Shown in pieces: positions 15,979 through 24,339 of a stretch of DNA of 64,000 bases (positions are counted from its first letter, which is position 1; every line of letters starts with the position of its first letter). The DNA lies in contig NZ_BPEW01000004.1 of the NCBI RefSeq assembly GCF_019654975.1, positions 142,520 to 206,519 of the forward strand, written 5' to 3'. The DNA comes from Shewanella sp. c952. GTDB taxonomy: Bacteria > Pseudomonadota > Gammaproteobacteria > Enterobacterales > Shewanellaceae. The translations under genes were made by a program, and so were the position numbers. A model generated the notes under the pieces. It worked only from the letters and a program-made list of their open reading frames with translations, ran no database searches and was not told the DNA's origin.

Positions 15979-16491
15979 CTAGTAGATCCCAACAATTTCA
16001 TATTGATGAAGTTTACCCGCGACATTAATCGAAACTTCATCATTCACTTCGCGCGACATTAGTTTTTCACCAATAGGCGACTGCGGTGTGATGAGCATAA
16101 AATTACGTTTAGCTAATTCAATTTTTAAACCACCAGCGCTTGGTCCCATAAACAATAAGCTAACAATATCTTCTGCGTCAACAAGCTCAACTAAGTGACC
16201 AACAGCGATAAACTTAGGTTTACGACTATCGCATTGATTCAAAGCTCGATGCTTTAACAAGGTGAATAGTTGCTCAAAAGCTGTGATATCCGCCTGACAC
16301 TCTGCAACTCTAACGGATTGGCCGTGGGCAAGGTATGACGCCTCTAAACCAAAAGTATCGTACTTATTTTCAGCAACACTCTCACTACTGGTTGCAGTAT
16401 CATGGGCACGTTTGGCTGCATTCATCGCATCCTGATGCACTTTGATAAGGGCTTGATGAATCGATTGCTCTATCTCTTCTCTGGTAAGCAC
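15979..16491 (-). CDS. GreA/GreB-like (FKBP-fold C-terminal domain) protein
   Basis: In this 170-residue protein the C-terminal 75 residues match the GreA/GreB C-terminal domain: the VGHLVELVD entry strand and a PQSPIGEKLMSREVNDEVSI core followed by YEIVGIY. The N-terminal part is helical (about 1-90) and could form a coiled coil, but it lacks the recognisable acidic-tip sequence of true GreA/GreB. GreA and GreB enter the RNA polymerase secondary channel and trigger transcript cleavage; Rnk uses the same C-terminal fold without cleavage. This protein may bind RNA polymerase in a similar way, which is inference. It stands alone, with the truncated repeat element downstream. Confidence 0.7.
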   Translation of the reverse strand: MLTREEIEQSIHQALIKVHQDAMNAAKRAHDTATSSESVAENKYDTFGLEASYLAHGQSVRVAECQADITAFEQLFTLLKHRALNQCDSRKPKFIAVGHLVELVDAEDIVSLLFMGPSAGGLKIELAKRNFMLITPQSPIGEKLMSREVNDEVSINVAGKLHQYEIVGIY

Positions 16492-16658
16492 GTAACGCCC
16501 TTTAGGTAATACAAAATATGTTAAATAACAGTTTTAATTATTTGCAGCATAACATGCTTGATTAAACTGATAAATTGGTTAACTTAGAGTATGTGCAATC
16601 GAATTAACTGAGTAGTGGAACCGCTCAGAGAGCGCCATTTTTCAGTTAGGGATCATCA

Positions 16659-17579
16659 ATGCAAAACAGCCATAATAAAAATAACAGTCAACTCCTCAAC
16701 ATTGGCTTGCTCAGCGTAGCAATAGCCGCAACAACATGCTCTGCGCAAGATCTAGAGCCTAGAAGCTATACCAACATTCCCATCGGAATGAACTTTTTAG
16801 TTGTCGGCGCTGCACATTCTGAAGGTGAACTGTCACCAGCACCAACTGCGCCAATCGAAAATGCTGATATCAACATTAATGCCGCCGTTATCGGTTACGC
16901 CCATACTTTTGCACTGGCAGGGAAATCATCGAAAATTGATATGACCGCGAGTCGACTTTGCTATAAAGGCAGCGCTGATTTTCAAGGCGAACGAGTCACA
17001 GCTGATAGATGTGGCTATGGCGATGCTAATGTTCGACTCTCTTGGAACTTTTATGGTGCGCCAGCTTTAAAACCTGCCGATTTTGCAGCATGGAAGCAAG
17101 GCGTTGTGGTCGGTACGAGTCTACAAATAACGGCCCCTACAGGAAGTTATGATAGAGATAAACTGCTTAATGCAGGTGCTAATCGTTGGGTATTTAGACC
17201 AGGATTAGGTATGTCTCATAAACTCGGTGACTGGTATTACGATTTAATCGCTTCTGTGCGTTTTTACGGTGATAATGACGAGTATTTCAATGAGGTTAAG
17301 CTTGAGCAAGATCCACAATATACCCTACAGGGTCACCTAATTTACAACTTTAGCCGAGGTCACTGGCTATCACTCAATGCCAACTTTTATTTTGGCGGCG
17401 AAACCCACAAGGACAATATCGACTCGTTTGATTCGCAGGAGAACTCTCGTTTCGGCATCACCTATTCGGCGCCGATTAACAGAAGCAATAGCATTAAACT
17501 CTACGCTAGTACCGGGGTAGTCACTCAAGTCGGAAGCGATTTTGATACGCTCGGCGCTGTCTGGCAATACATATTCTAA
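16659..17579 (+). CDS. Outer-membrane beta-barrel of the MetA-pathway (phenol) family
   Basis: This 306-residue protein has an N-terminal signal (hydrophobic about 12-26, cleavage near CSA-QD) followed by repeated amphipathic strands and a C-terminal aromatic residue (VWQYIF), as in outer-membrane barrels. Segments such as VGTSLQITAPTGSYD, GANRWVFRPGLGMSHKLG and NFYFGGETHKDN match the family annotated as putative MetA-pathway phenol-degradation proteins (PF13557 type), thought to be small-molecule channels. No aromatic-degradation gene is nearby, so the substrate is open. It is flanked by unrelated genes and appears to be a single-gene unit. Two cysteines near residues 107 and 120 could pair in a loop. 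Confidence 0.75.
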   Translation: MQNSHNKNNSQLLNIGLLSVAIAATTCSAQDLEPRSYTNIPIGMNFLVVGAAHSEGELSPAPTAPIENADININAAVIGYAHTFALAGKSSKIDMTASRLCYKGSADFQGERVTADRCGYGDANVRLSWNFYGAPALKPADFAAWKQGVVVGTSLQITAPTGSYDRDKLLNAGANRWVFRPGLGMSHKLGDWYYDLIASVRFYGDNDEYFNEVKLEQDPQYTLQGHLIYNFSRGHWLSLNANFYFGGETHKDNIDSFDSQENSRFGITYSAPINRSNSIKLYASTGVVTQVGSDFDTLGAVWQYIF

Positions 17580-17694
17580 ATATGATTATCCATAAATATG
17601 CAGCTCAACTTAATGCACTAATAAAAAAGGTTCAATGGCAGTATTACCGTTGAACCAGTTCTATTGGTAGTCAAGCATTTACAAATGCTAGCAG

Positions 17695-18840
17695 TTACTC
17701 AATATCGTCGAAATACCAGTAACCAGCATTAACCCAATCAGTTAATTGATTGAGTGCTTCATCATCAGCCAACCAAGGAGTTAGCGCCTCTAGAGTTAGC
17801 TGCTGCGAGTCACATAACAGTGCGATTAACGACTCTTTAGTTTTGCCTAGTTGGATCTGTTCACCATTTATATAGAGCATGCCATCAGCGACTGTTGCTT
17901 CAAAATACAAACAGCGCAGGCCACCAAGCTTAACTAACGGCTGTTGCTTTAACTGCTCAGTCACGTCAAGAGTTTGAAAACCTAAATGGTCTTCAGGTAA
18001 ATCAAGTTCACATTTCGACTGAGTAAGATAACGACCACTAAACTCACTGATTAGCTTGTCATCTAACGTGCTGAATAACTGCTGCTTAATGCGAGCTAAG
18101 TCGGAGTGATTGACCACGCCAGAGCCATTAGCTAGTTCACGGTCCGGATCGGCAATCTGCTCATTACACAGATCGTTATCGATAATGTGATCAGCCATTG
18201 CGCTCACCATGTCTTTCGCAGAGGCTGTTCGATAACCGACAGAGAAACTCATCGAAGGCTCAAGAGTCACACCATCATGAGGATACCCCGGTGGTAGATA
18301 CAAAATATCACCAGGCAACAATTCAACATCTATGATCGGATCAAATGCTTCTGTATGCAGCAATGCAGGGTGAGCTGCAAATTCTTTGTGAGGACCAAGA
18401 TCCCCAACTCGCCAACGACGGCGACCCGAGCCTTGGCAGATAAACACATCGTAAAGGTCAATATGAGGGCCAACTCCGCCACCAGGTGTGGCATAGCTCA
18501 CCATGACATCATCAAAACGCCAGCGTGGGATAAAATCAAAACATTGAATTAACTCTTCTGCTTCCGGTAACCAGTTATTCAGTGCTTGAACAATCAAGGT
18601 CCAATCTTTTTCACCAAGTTCTTCGTAAGATTCAAATGGTCCAAACTCAGCTTGCCACTCATCGTTTGCCTTGAAGACTCGGCGAGATTCAACCAATTCA
18701 TCACAAGCAAGCCCCGCCATCTCTTCAGGAGAAAGCAGATCATGAAAATTTTTAAAGCCCTGACGGATCACCAGTGGTTTTTTTTGCCAGTATTGCTCTA
18801 AGAACTGCTGCGGCGTAATACCATTTAAATCTAATTGCAT
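17695..18840 (-). CDS. roxA: Ribosomal protein L16 arginine 3-hydroxylase (cupin-4)
   Basis: This 381-residue protein matches YcfD/RoxA of E. coli in length and motif order. The JmjC-like Fe(II) ligands are H126 and D128 (GPHIDLYDVF) and H188 (GYPHDG), with SGRRRWRVG between. A dimerisation region and a winged-helix C-terminal domain follow (about 210-381). The enzyme uses Fe(II), 2-oxoglutarate and O2 to hydroxylate an arginine of L16 in the 50S subunit. It is divergent from the DEDDh exonuclease gene, and no operon partner is seen. Confidence 0.9.
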   Translation of the reverse strand: MQLDLNGITPQQFLEQYWQKKPLVIRQGFKNFHDLLSPEEMAGLACDELVESRRVFKANDEWQAEFGPFESYEELGEKDWTLIVQALNNWLPEAEELIQCFDFIPRWRFDDVMVSYATPGGGVGPHIDLYDVFICQGSGRRRWRVGDLGPHKEFAAHPALLHTEAFDPIIDVELLPGDILYLPPGYPHDGVTLEPSMSFSVGYRTASAKDMVSAMADHIIDNDLCNEQIADPDRELANGSGVVNHSDLARIKQQLFSTLDDKLISEFSGRYLTQSKCELDLPEDHLGFQTLDVTEQLKQQPLVKLGGLRCLYFEATVADGMLYINGEQIQLGKTKESLIALLCDSQQLTLEALTPWLADDEALNQLTDWVNAGYWYFDDIE

Positions 18841-19011
18841 ATTTATTACTCACTAAAATTTGCGGCGATCCTAGCAAGCATTAGCATTAAGTTATTTGGG
18901 CAAGATCATAAATTGGCGATTTAGTCATAATACAATTTGCACTACATTTAAATTGACTCCCCACAATGTCGCTCTACAATATGCACAAACTCTACTGGTA
19001 AGAACTGCACA

Positions 19012-19680
19012 TTGGCACACTCTTTTGCTTCACTCCACTCTCCAAACCTCCAAAATGATATAGCCCTAGATGCAAGTACAGTCATAGTGCTCGATTTTGA
19101 AACCACTGGCCTGTCTCCAAACCAAGGCGACCGAGCCATTGAAATTGGTGCGGTAAAATTACAAGACGGTATTGTTATTGAACGTTTTCAAGAGCTAATG
19201 AATCCAGGCTTTCGTGTTAGCGGTTTTATCGAGAGTTACACCGGTATTAGCAATCAAATGCTAAATAGTGCAGCTCCTTGTGATGAAGTCATGGATCAGT
19301 TTGCTGACTTTATCGCTGACTATAATATGGTTGCCCATAATGCATCTTTCGACCAACGATTCTTAGATGCCGAGCTGAACGCAATTGGACGTGGTTATAA
19401 CGGTCAGTTTGCTTGCTCGATGTTGATTGCTAGAAGGCTATATCAAGAAGCGCCAAACCATAAACTTGGTAGTTTAATCAGTTACAAGCAGATTAAACAT
19501 GATGGTGTTTTTCATAGAGCGTTAGCGGATTCAGAGATGACAGCCGATTTATGGTTAGCAATGTTAGATGATCTTAAGCAAGATCATTGTATTGAAAATG
19601 CGGAGTTTAGATTGATGCAAACGATAACAAAGCAGAGCAAAGCCAACGTATTTAGATTTTTGTCTAATTACAGTAACTAA
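19012..19680 (+). CDS. DEDDh 3'-5' exonuclease (DnaQ/PolC-like)
   Basis: This protein of up to 222 residues has an RNase T/DnaQ-type exonuclease domain. Exo I is LDFETTG (D28, E30), Exo II is AHNASFDQRFLD, and Exo III is HRALADSEMTADL (His and Asp present). It could be a proofreading or repair exonuclease, or act in RNA turnover; the family does not tell. The start is uncertain: no in-frame ATG exists before the Exo I motif, so TTG 19012 preceded by GGTAAG is the best candidate. It is divergent from roxA. Confidence 0.85.
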   Translation: MAHSFASLHSPNLQNDIALDASTVIVLDFETTGLSPNQGDRAIEIGAVKLQDGIVIERFQELMNPGFRVSGFIESYTGISNQMLNSAAPCDEVMDQFADFIADYNMVAHNASFDQRFLDAELNAIGRGYNGQFACSMLIARRLYQEAPNHKLGSLISYKQIKHDGVFHRALADSEMTADLWLAMLDDLKQDHCIENAEFRLMQTITKQSKANVFRFLSNYSN

Positions 19681-19730
19681 CGCCTTATGCCGAGCATGAC
19701 ATGTTTTATCGCTCGGCGGTTAAAAAGTTG

Positions 19731-20747
19731 CTACGCCGACTGACGCACCACTAAGTTAGTCGGGATCAGCTGCGGTGATACCTCTTCACCGTTAATCAGT
19801 TTAAGTACACTCTCAACCAAGATTTCACCTGCAAGCATGGTATTTTGCTTAATCGTCGTTAATGGCGGATTAGCAAAACTGGCCACTGGAATATCGTCAT
19901 AGCCCATTACAGCAACATCTGCTGGAACCGACAACCCTTTAGCGTTAAGCGCCCTTATGGCACCTATTGCGATAAGATCGCTCGCCGCAAAAATCGCATC
20001 GAAAGTCTCACCGCTATGCAATAAATCATTGGTCGCATCAAATCCCGATGTTTCAGTGCTTATCGCTGCAAACTGTATGGCATTATTCTCTTTGATTCCA
20101 GCTGTTTTCAGTGCGGCTAAATGACCTAAATAACGGTCACGGAACTCAGGACTATGGCTGGATGAATCGCCAATAAAAGCAATATTGCGATGCCCTTTTG
20201 ACAAAAGATGCTCAGTAGCACTCAAGCCACCTTGATGGTTATCACAACCAATGGTTAGTACCGATTTATGATTATGCTCCGCGCCCCAAATGACAAAGTG
20301 AGTATTTTGTTCCAATAATTTTGCAAGCTTTCTTTCGTAGTCAACGAAATCACCATAGCCGAGTAAAATAATACCATCGGCCTTATTACTGTCTTCATAA
20401 TCAGCATGCCAATCACTGCTTAACTGTTGAAACGAAACCAGCAGATCATAGCCCTTTTGCGCAGAAGCTCTGGTAATCGAGCCCAGCATAGAGAGAAAAA
20501 AAGGATTAATCAGCGAGTCATCATTGGTAGGATCTTCACAAAGCAATAGCGCAAGCGTCTGACTGTTTTGCATCCTTAAGTTACTGGCGTTCTTATCAAC
20601 TTTATAGTTAAGTTCTTTTGCAATTGCTTGGATACGTTGACGAGTTTCTAAATTAACCAACGGACTGTCCCTTAAGGCTCTAGAGACTGTTGATTGAGAC
20701 ACTCCTGCTTTATAAGCTATATCAATGGACGTTGCTTTTGTAACCAT
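19731..20747 (-). CDS. LacI-family transcriptional regulator
   Basis: The start is taken at ATG 20747; a GTG four codons upstream is the alternative. The product is 338 residues. The N-terminal helix-turn-helix is canonical (IAYKAGVSQSTVSRAL), with the hinge helix near residues 45-57, then a periplasmic-binding-protein-like sensor domain (ADGIILLG, IGCDNHQGG, HRNIAFIGD, FDAIFAASDLIAIGA, VMGYDDIPVASF). Such proteins repress sugar genes until a sugar binds. The neighbours are not sugar genes. The CG-centred ATACGTAT palindromes in the alpha-glucan locus 9-15 kb away are plausible targets, making this a candidate maltodextrin regulator, but that is inference. Confidence 0.88.
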   Translation of the reverse strand: MVTKATSIDIAYKAGVSQSTVSRALRDSPLVNLETRQRIQAIAKELNYKVDKNASNLRMQNSQTLALLLCEDPTNDDSLINPFFLSMLGSITRASAQKGYDLLVSFQQLSSDWHADYEDSNKADGIILLGYGDFVDYERKLAKLLEQNTHFVIWGAEHNHKSVLTIGCDNHQGGLSATEHLLSKGHRNIAFIGDSSSHSPEFRDRYLGHLAALKTAGIKENNAIQFAAISTETSGFDATNDLLHSGETFDAIFAASDLIAIGAIRALNAKGLSVPADVAVMGYDDIPVASFANPPLTTIKQNTMLAGEILVESVLKLINGEEVSPQLIPTNLVVRQSA

Positions 20748-20844
20748 GATGTCTTTCACACCTTTATTATAGTTTTATGTAGTTTTTATGTAGTTACTTG
20801 CATCACTCTCATCAATATAGCTCAACAGCAATATTTGAATCTGC

Positions 20845-21543
20845 TTATATGCCTAACTCATCAAACAGGTCGTCTGCACTGCTCATTTGCGTCTCTTTAG
20901 AGCTTGCAACAGGTTTAATCTGCTGAGGGGTACTGCCTTGTCCATGCTCAGCTAACAGATCGTCTAAGTCAAAATCTTCGTCAGCATCGAAATCCGTTAA
21001 CTTAATAAACTCTGTTTTATCCATCGCAAACTCAAGATAAAAAATATGATTGTTTTGAGTTTTAAAAGAAACCCTTCTCGCTACCGCTTCATCAAGGTTA
21101 GTATCAACCGAAATAGTCAGTTCTTTATTAATGGTCAACATTTTTGGCTGGCTTTGACTAATTGAGGTCTGTAATTCTTTACTGATTTTGTTGATGAAAT
21201 CCCCTAGCATTTGGTTCATCAACTCACCCATCACATTACCGACTTCATCAGAGGTGTGCGAGAACGCCAATTCTGACTCAGGCATGCCCATATTAAGCAT
21301 ATACTCTCGATAGATCTCAATCGCTGCTGGCGCCGAGAAGTTAATCACTACTAGACCAGAGAAACCACCATCAAAAATAGAAAAACAACCTAAATCAGGT
21401 TTTAAGCAAGTACGTGTAATCGACTGCACCATTCCAGCATGAGTGATCTGGCTATTGGTGGTACTAGAAAGTACATGAGAGACTGATATACAAAGCTTAC
21501 GTAATATGTCATCAGTGGTGACAGAATCTTGCGTTGTTAGCAT
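20845..21543 (-). CDS. DUF3334 family protein, CheX-like
   Basis: This 232-residue protein has no signal peptide. The segment SDEVGNVMGELMNQMLGDFINKI (about 98-120) resembles the signature helix of CheC/CheX/FliY phosphatases (E-x2-N-x3-G), and the surrounding beta pattern also fits CheX. The last 50 residues are acidic and low-complexity (DFDADEDFDLDDLL; SSADDLFDELGI), like flexible tails that dock to partners. This family is known mainly from Shewanella and Vibrio as DUF3334. A role in CheY-P dephosphorylation or another signalling pathway is inference. It lies next to the divergent chemoreceptor gene at 21881. Confidence 0.75.
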   Translation of the reverse strand: MLTTQDSVTTDDILRKLCISVSHVLSSTTNSQITHAGMVQSITRTCLKPDLGCFSIFDGGFSGLVVINFSAPAAIEIYREYMLNMGMPESELAFSHTSDEVGNVMGELMNQMLGDFINKISKELQTSISQSQPKMLTINKELTISVDTNLDEAVARRVSFKTQNNHIFYLEFAMDKTEFIKLTDFDADEDFDLDDLLAEHGQGSTPQQIKPVASSKETQMSSADDLFDELGI

Positions 21544-21880
21544 AATGAAAACCTTCTTGTTGTAATCTTTTCATAGTGCCGTAAACCTTTAACAAAACAA
21601 AGCAAAAACATAGCCAAATTGGAGAATTATTGCTAACTCGTACAGTCTTTAGCCAATCGTCTTCATTCAATCGGCGACCTTTTTATTCTTTAGCACTTCT
21701 AGACGAGTGAAAGTGGGACACTATGACTATTAACAGCCGTAATTAAGCGACTAAGAATGAAAAGCGGCTAAAGAACCGATACAGTTAACATATTAAAAAT
21801 AAACATAATCTTAACTGTTCTTTTTAGTCAAAATAAGCGCTACATTGAGCTTACTCTTTTTTTAGTAGAGCTTAGTTATT
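21544..21880. other. 337-bp divergent intergenic region
   Basis: This AT-rich region separates the DUF3334 gene and the chemoreceptor and presumably holds both promoters. A weak inverted pair TCTTTAGC/GCTAAAGA (about 21688-21695 and 21766-21773) is visible. No ORF with a ribosome site, no terminator and no convincing sigma-28 promoter was found. Confidence 0.5.
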
Positions 21881-23521
21881 ATGACAGCCATTTTAAGACA
21901 ACTTACCATCCTCCAGCGACTGATTTTAATGCTTATGCTCGCTGCGATTGGCACTGTTGTGTTTGCCAGTTTTTCGATCAATGAGCAATACAACAATCTT
22001 GTATCCCAGAAGTTGCAGCAAAATGATGCTCAACTGAATACTGTCGTTAGTATTATTGAGGCCCATAGGCAACAAGTCCTTAATGGCGAAATCTCAGAAA
22101 AAGAGGCAAAACTTGAATCAGCAAGTCTTGTTGACCAAGTAAACTTCGGTAATGACGGTTATTTTATCCTTGCCGATAGCGACAATACTATTTTGGCTCA
22201 TGGCGGAAACAAGCAAGCAGTAGGCAGAAACATAGCGAGCATCAACCAATCCGGAAATGACACAACTCTTTCAGCACTGGTAGCTAAAGCTTCAACCGAC
22301 GGTAGCGCAAAGGGAGAGGTTAACTTCACTAACCCACAAAGTAGGCAGTTAGAAGGTAAATTGGTAGAAGCTAGATATTACCCTGCTTGGAACTGGACAC
22401 TTATAACGGGGAGCTATAAAAGCGAGATCAGTTCGGTGATGTACTCAATGGCGATAGATTACCTCGTCATCATGTTGATGATTTCAATTCCTATTTTTAG
22501 TTTCTTTCTGATGCTTAATCTTTCTATTACCGCACCACTAAAAGCTGCAATTGCAGCGATGAAAGATATCGCACAAGGTGAAGGCGATTTAACCAAGAGA
22601 TTACCCACTAAAGGTAAAGATGAGGTTGCAGAGCTTGCAGAAGCATTTAACCTGTTTGTCATTAAAATTGCTGATACCGTCGCCCAATTACAACCTTTAG
22701 GTAAAAGTCTTGATGATGACGCTAATCGCTTGCTAAATGCAGTACAGGAATCCAATAGCAGTGTTGATCATTTGCATCAAGAGACTAGCAGCGTCGCCAC
22801 GGCAATCAACGAGATGTTATCAACCACCCACGAAATGGCTACGAACACCAGTCAAGCTGCCGATGCAGCGAACAGTGTTAAGCAGCAGGCACAGCTAAGC
22901 ATGGAAAAAATGGGCAGCACTTTAGACAATACCCAGCGCTTAGTTGAAGAGCTCAAAACATCAGAGCAGATCACCCATGAACTCGGTAGTTCGTCACAGC
23001 AGATTGGCAGTATATTGGATGTCATTAGAGGCATAGCCGACCAAACGAACCTGCTAGCCCTTAACGCAGCGATTGAAGCTGCTCGAGCCGGAGCTCATGG
23101 CCGAGGTTTTGCCGTTGTAGCTGACGAGGTACGCGCACTCGCGAATCGTACTCAAGACTCAACCAATGAAATCCAGAAGATAATTACTGAAATCCAATCC
23201 GGTGTTGGCTCGGTAGTCTCAAGTAATGAGCGTACACAGCAGCAGTCTGAACAAGTACAAACCCAAGCCAAAGGTGTGGGTGATTCCCTAGGAGAAATCT
23301 TAGCCTTAATCGCGCATATTAGTGATATGAACACCCAGTTAGCCAGTGCGACAGAAGAGCAATCTTTGGTAACAGAAGAGATTAATCGCAACATTTGCAG
23401 TATCACCGAATTAACTGAAGTCTCTGTCAAAGCGAATGAAAGTAATCATCATGCCGCGGTATCTTTGCAATCTATTAGCCAGAACTCAGCAAAAACCTTA
23501 GGTCAATTCAAGGTAAGCTAA
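21881..23521 (+). CDS. Methyl-accepting chemotaxis protein with single Cache sensor
   Basis: The layout of this 546-residue protein is TM1 (about 12-34), a periplasmic single-Cache domain (about 35-190) with [18 protein letters not shown] and [20 protein letters not shown]2 (about 190-213), HAMP (about 214-268) and a cytoplasmic signalling domain. The hairpin tip is complete ([20 protein letters not shown] then [15 protein letters not shown]). There is no C-terminal CheR-docking pentapeptide. sCache_2 receptors often sense small organic acids, but the ligand cannot be read here. It is a single-gene unit ending at a clear terminator, divergent from the CheX-like DUF3334 gene. Confidence 0.92.
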   Translation: MTAILRQLTILQRLILMLMLAAIGTVVFASFSINEQYNNLVSQKLQQNDAQLNTVVSIIEAHRQQVLNGEISEKEAKLESASLVDQVNFGNDGYFILADSDNTILAHGGNKQAVGRNIASINQSGNDTTLSALVAKASTDGSAKGEVNFTNPQSRQLEGKLVEARYYPAWNWTLITGSYKSEISSVMYSMAIDYLVIMLMISIPIFSFFLMLNLSITAPLKAAIAAMKDIAQGEGDLTKRLPTKGKDEVAELAEAFNLFVIKIADTVAQLQPLGKSLDDDANRLLNAVQESNSSVDHLHQETSSVATAINEMLSTTHEMATNTSQAADAANSVKQQAQLSMEKMGSTLDNTQRLVEELKTSEQITHELGSSSQQIGSILDVIRGIADQTNLLALNAAIEAARAGAHGRGFAVVADEVRALANRTQDSTNEIQKIITEIQSGVGSVVSSNERTQQQSEQVQTQAKGVGDSLGEILALIAHISDMNTQLASATEEQSLVTEEINRNICSITELTEVSVKANESNHHAAVSLQSISQNSAKTLGQFKVS

Positions 23522-23539
23522 ACATCATTTCCACACTCT

Positions 23540-23565
23540 AAAAGGGGCATTATTTGCCCCTTTTT
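23540..23565 (+). terminator. Intrinsic terminator after chemoreceptor
   Basis: A perfect 10-bp stem AAAAGGGGCA / TGCCCCTTTT with a 5-nt loop is followed by a T-tract, 18 bp after the stop codon. Confidence 0.85.
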
Positions 23566-23628
23566 CATTTCTAAAACTATGTTAAGCTAAATTCAATCTG
23601 GAAAACTCATCTAAACGGAATTGAATTT

Positions 23629-24021
23629 ATGGCACGTATGACATTAGCTGTTCACCCACAGCTTTTTACTATCCATAGTCTGGCTCCCGACACAATGGTG
23701 CCAAACGACATATTCCAACAAGAGATCTATTTTATAGGCAAGACACGGGAAGAGTTGTCGGTTGTCGTTACCTCCACTTTTGAAATGGACAGCTTAGAAC
23801 AGGAACATGGCTGGAGTTGCTTAGAAGTGCTCGGGCCTTTAGGCTTTTCAATGACCGGTATTTTGGCGAGTGTATCTGGCGCACTAGCCGAGCAAAAAAT
23901 ATCCATCTTTGCAATTTCCACCTTTGATACTGATTACATTCTAGTAAAGGAAGAAACGCTTGCCGAGGCCACTAAAGCGCTCAAGAAAAAGAACTATCAG
24001 ATAATTAATCATCAAGGGTAG
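23629..24021 (+). CDS. ACT-domain protein (CASTOR-like ACT_7)
   Basis: This 130-residue protein is built as two ACT-like halves. The second (about 62-125) is the clearer one: GPLGFSMTGILASVSGALAEQ followed by ISTFDTDYILVKEE, typical of the small amino-acid-binding ACT_7/CASTOR-like proteins. The family usually binds amino acids and regulates a partner; neither is known here. It lies 49 bp upstream of ptsH on the same strand with no terminator between, so it may be cotranscribed with the PTS genes. Confidence 0.8.
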   Translation: MARMTLAVHPQLFTIHSLAPDTMVPNDIFQQEIYFIGKTREELSVVVTSTFEMDSLEQEHGWSCLEVLGPLGFSMTGILASVSGALAEQKISIFAISTFDTDYILVKEETLAEATKALKKKNYQIINHQG

Positions 24022-24070
24022 TCACTGTGATGACTTAGCTACTCGTTTTGCGCTAAATAGAGAACAAGAT

Positions 24071-24328
24071 ATGTATCAGAAAACAGTCACTATTACCGCC
24101 AAACACGGTATACACACACGCCCTGCTGCACTTTTGGTTAAAAAAGCTAAATCATTCGATTGCGATATTTTGGTTGAATGTAACGGTAAACAAGCAAGTG
24201 CAAAAAGTTTATTTAAATTACAAACGCTTGGACTCTATTATGGTATCGAAGTAAAGGTGATTGCAGACGGTGAACAAGCAGAACAAGCCGTAGAAGAAGT
24301 TTCCGAATTACTGATTACTCTTAGTTAA
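24071..24328 (+). CDS. ptsH: Phosphocarrier protein HPr
   Basis: This 85-residue protein is the usual size for HPr. The active-site histidine is H15 in KHGIHTRPAA, and the regulatory-site region AKSLFKLQTLGL is intact. HPr takes a phosphoryl group from EI and passes it to EIIA proteins. ptsI follows 11 bp later and crr after that, the standard ptsHI-crr order of gamma-proteobacteria. Confidence 0.97.
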   Translation: MYQKTVTITAKHGIHTRPAALLVKKAKSFDCDILVECNGKQASAKSLFKLQTLGLYYGIEVKVIADGEQAEQAVEEVSELLITLS

Positions 24329-24339
24329 AAGGCTACGTC

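Noticed and set aside
15834..16043. 69-codon ORF on the minus strand
   Set aside because: It overlaps the end of the GreA/B-like gene in another frame and lies largely in the MITE-like repeat; no ribosome site or family pattern.
21668..21692. Sigma-28-like promoter on the minus strand before the DUF3334 gene (TAAA ... GCCGATTG)
   Set aside because: The spacing between TAAA and GCCGAT is 13 bases, while the usual FliA spacing is 15, and the last bases differ. Not strong enough to list.
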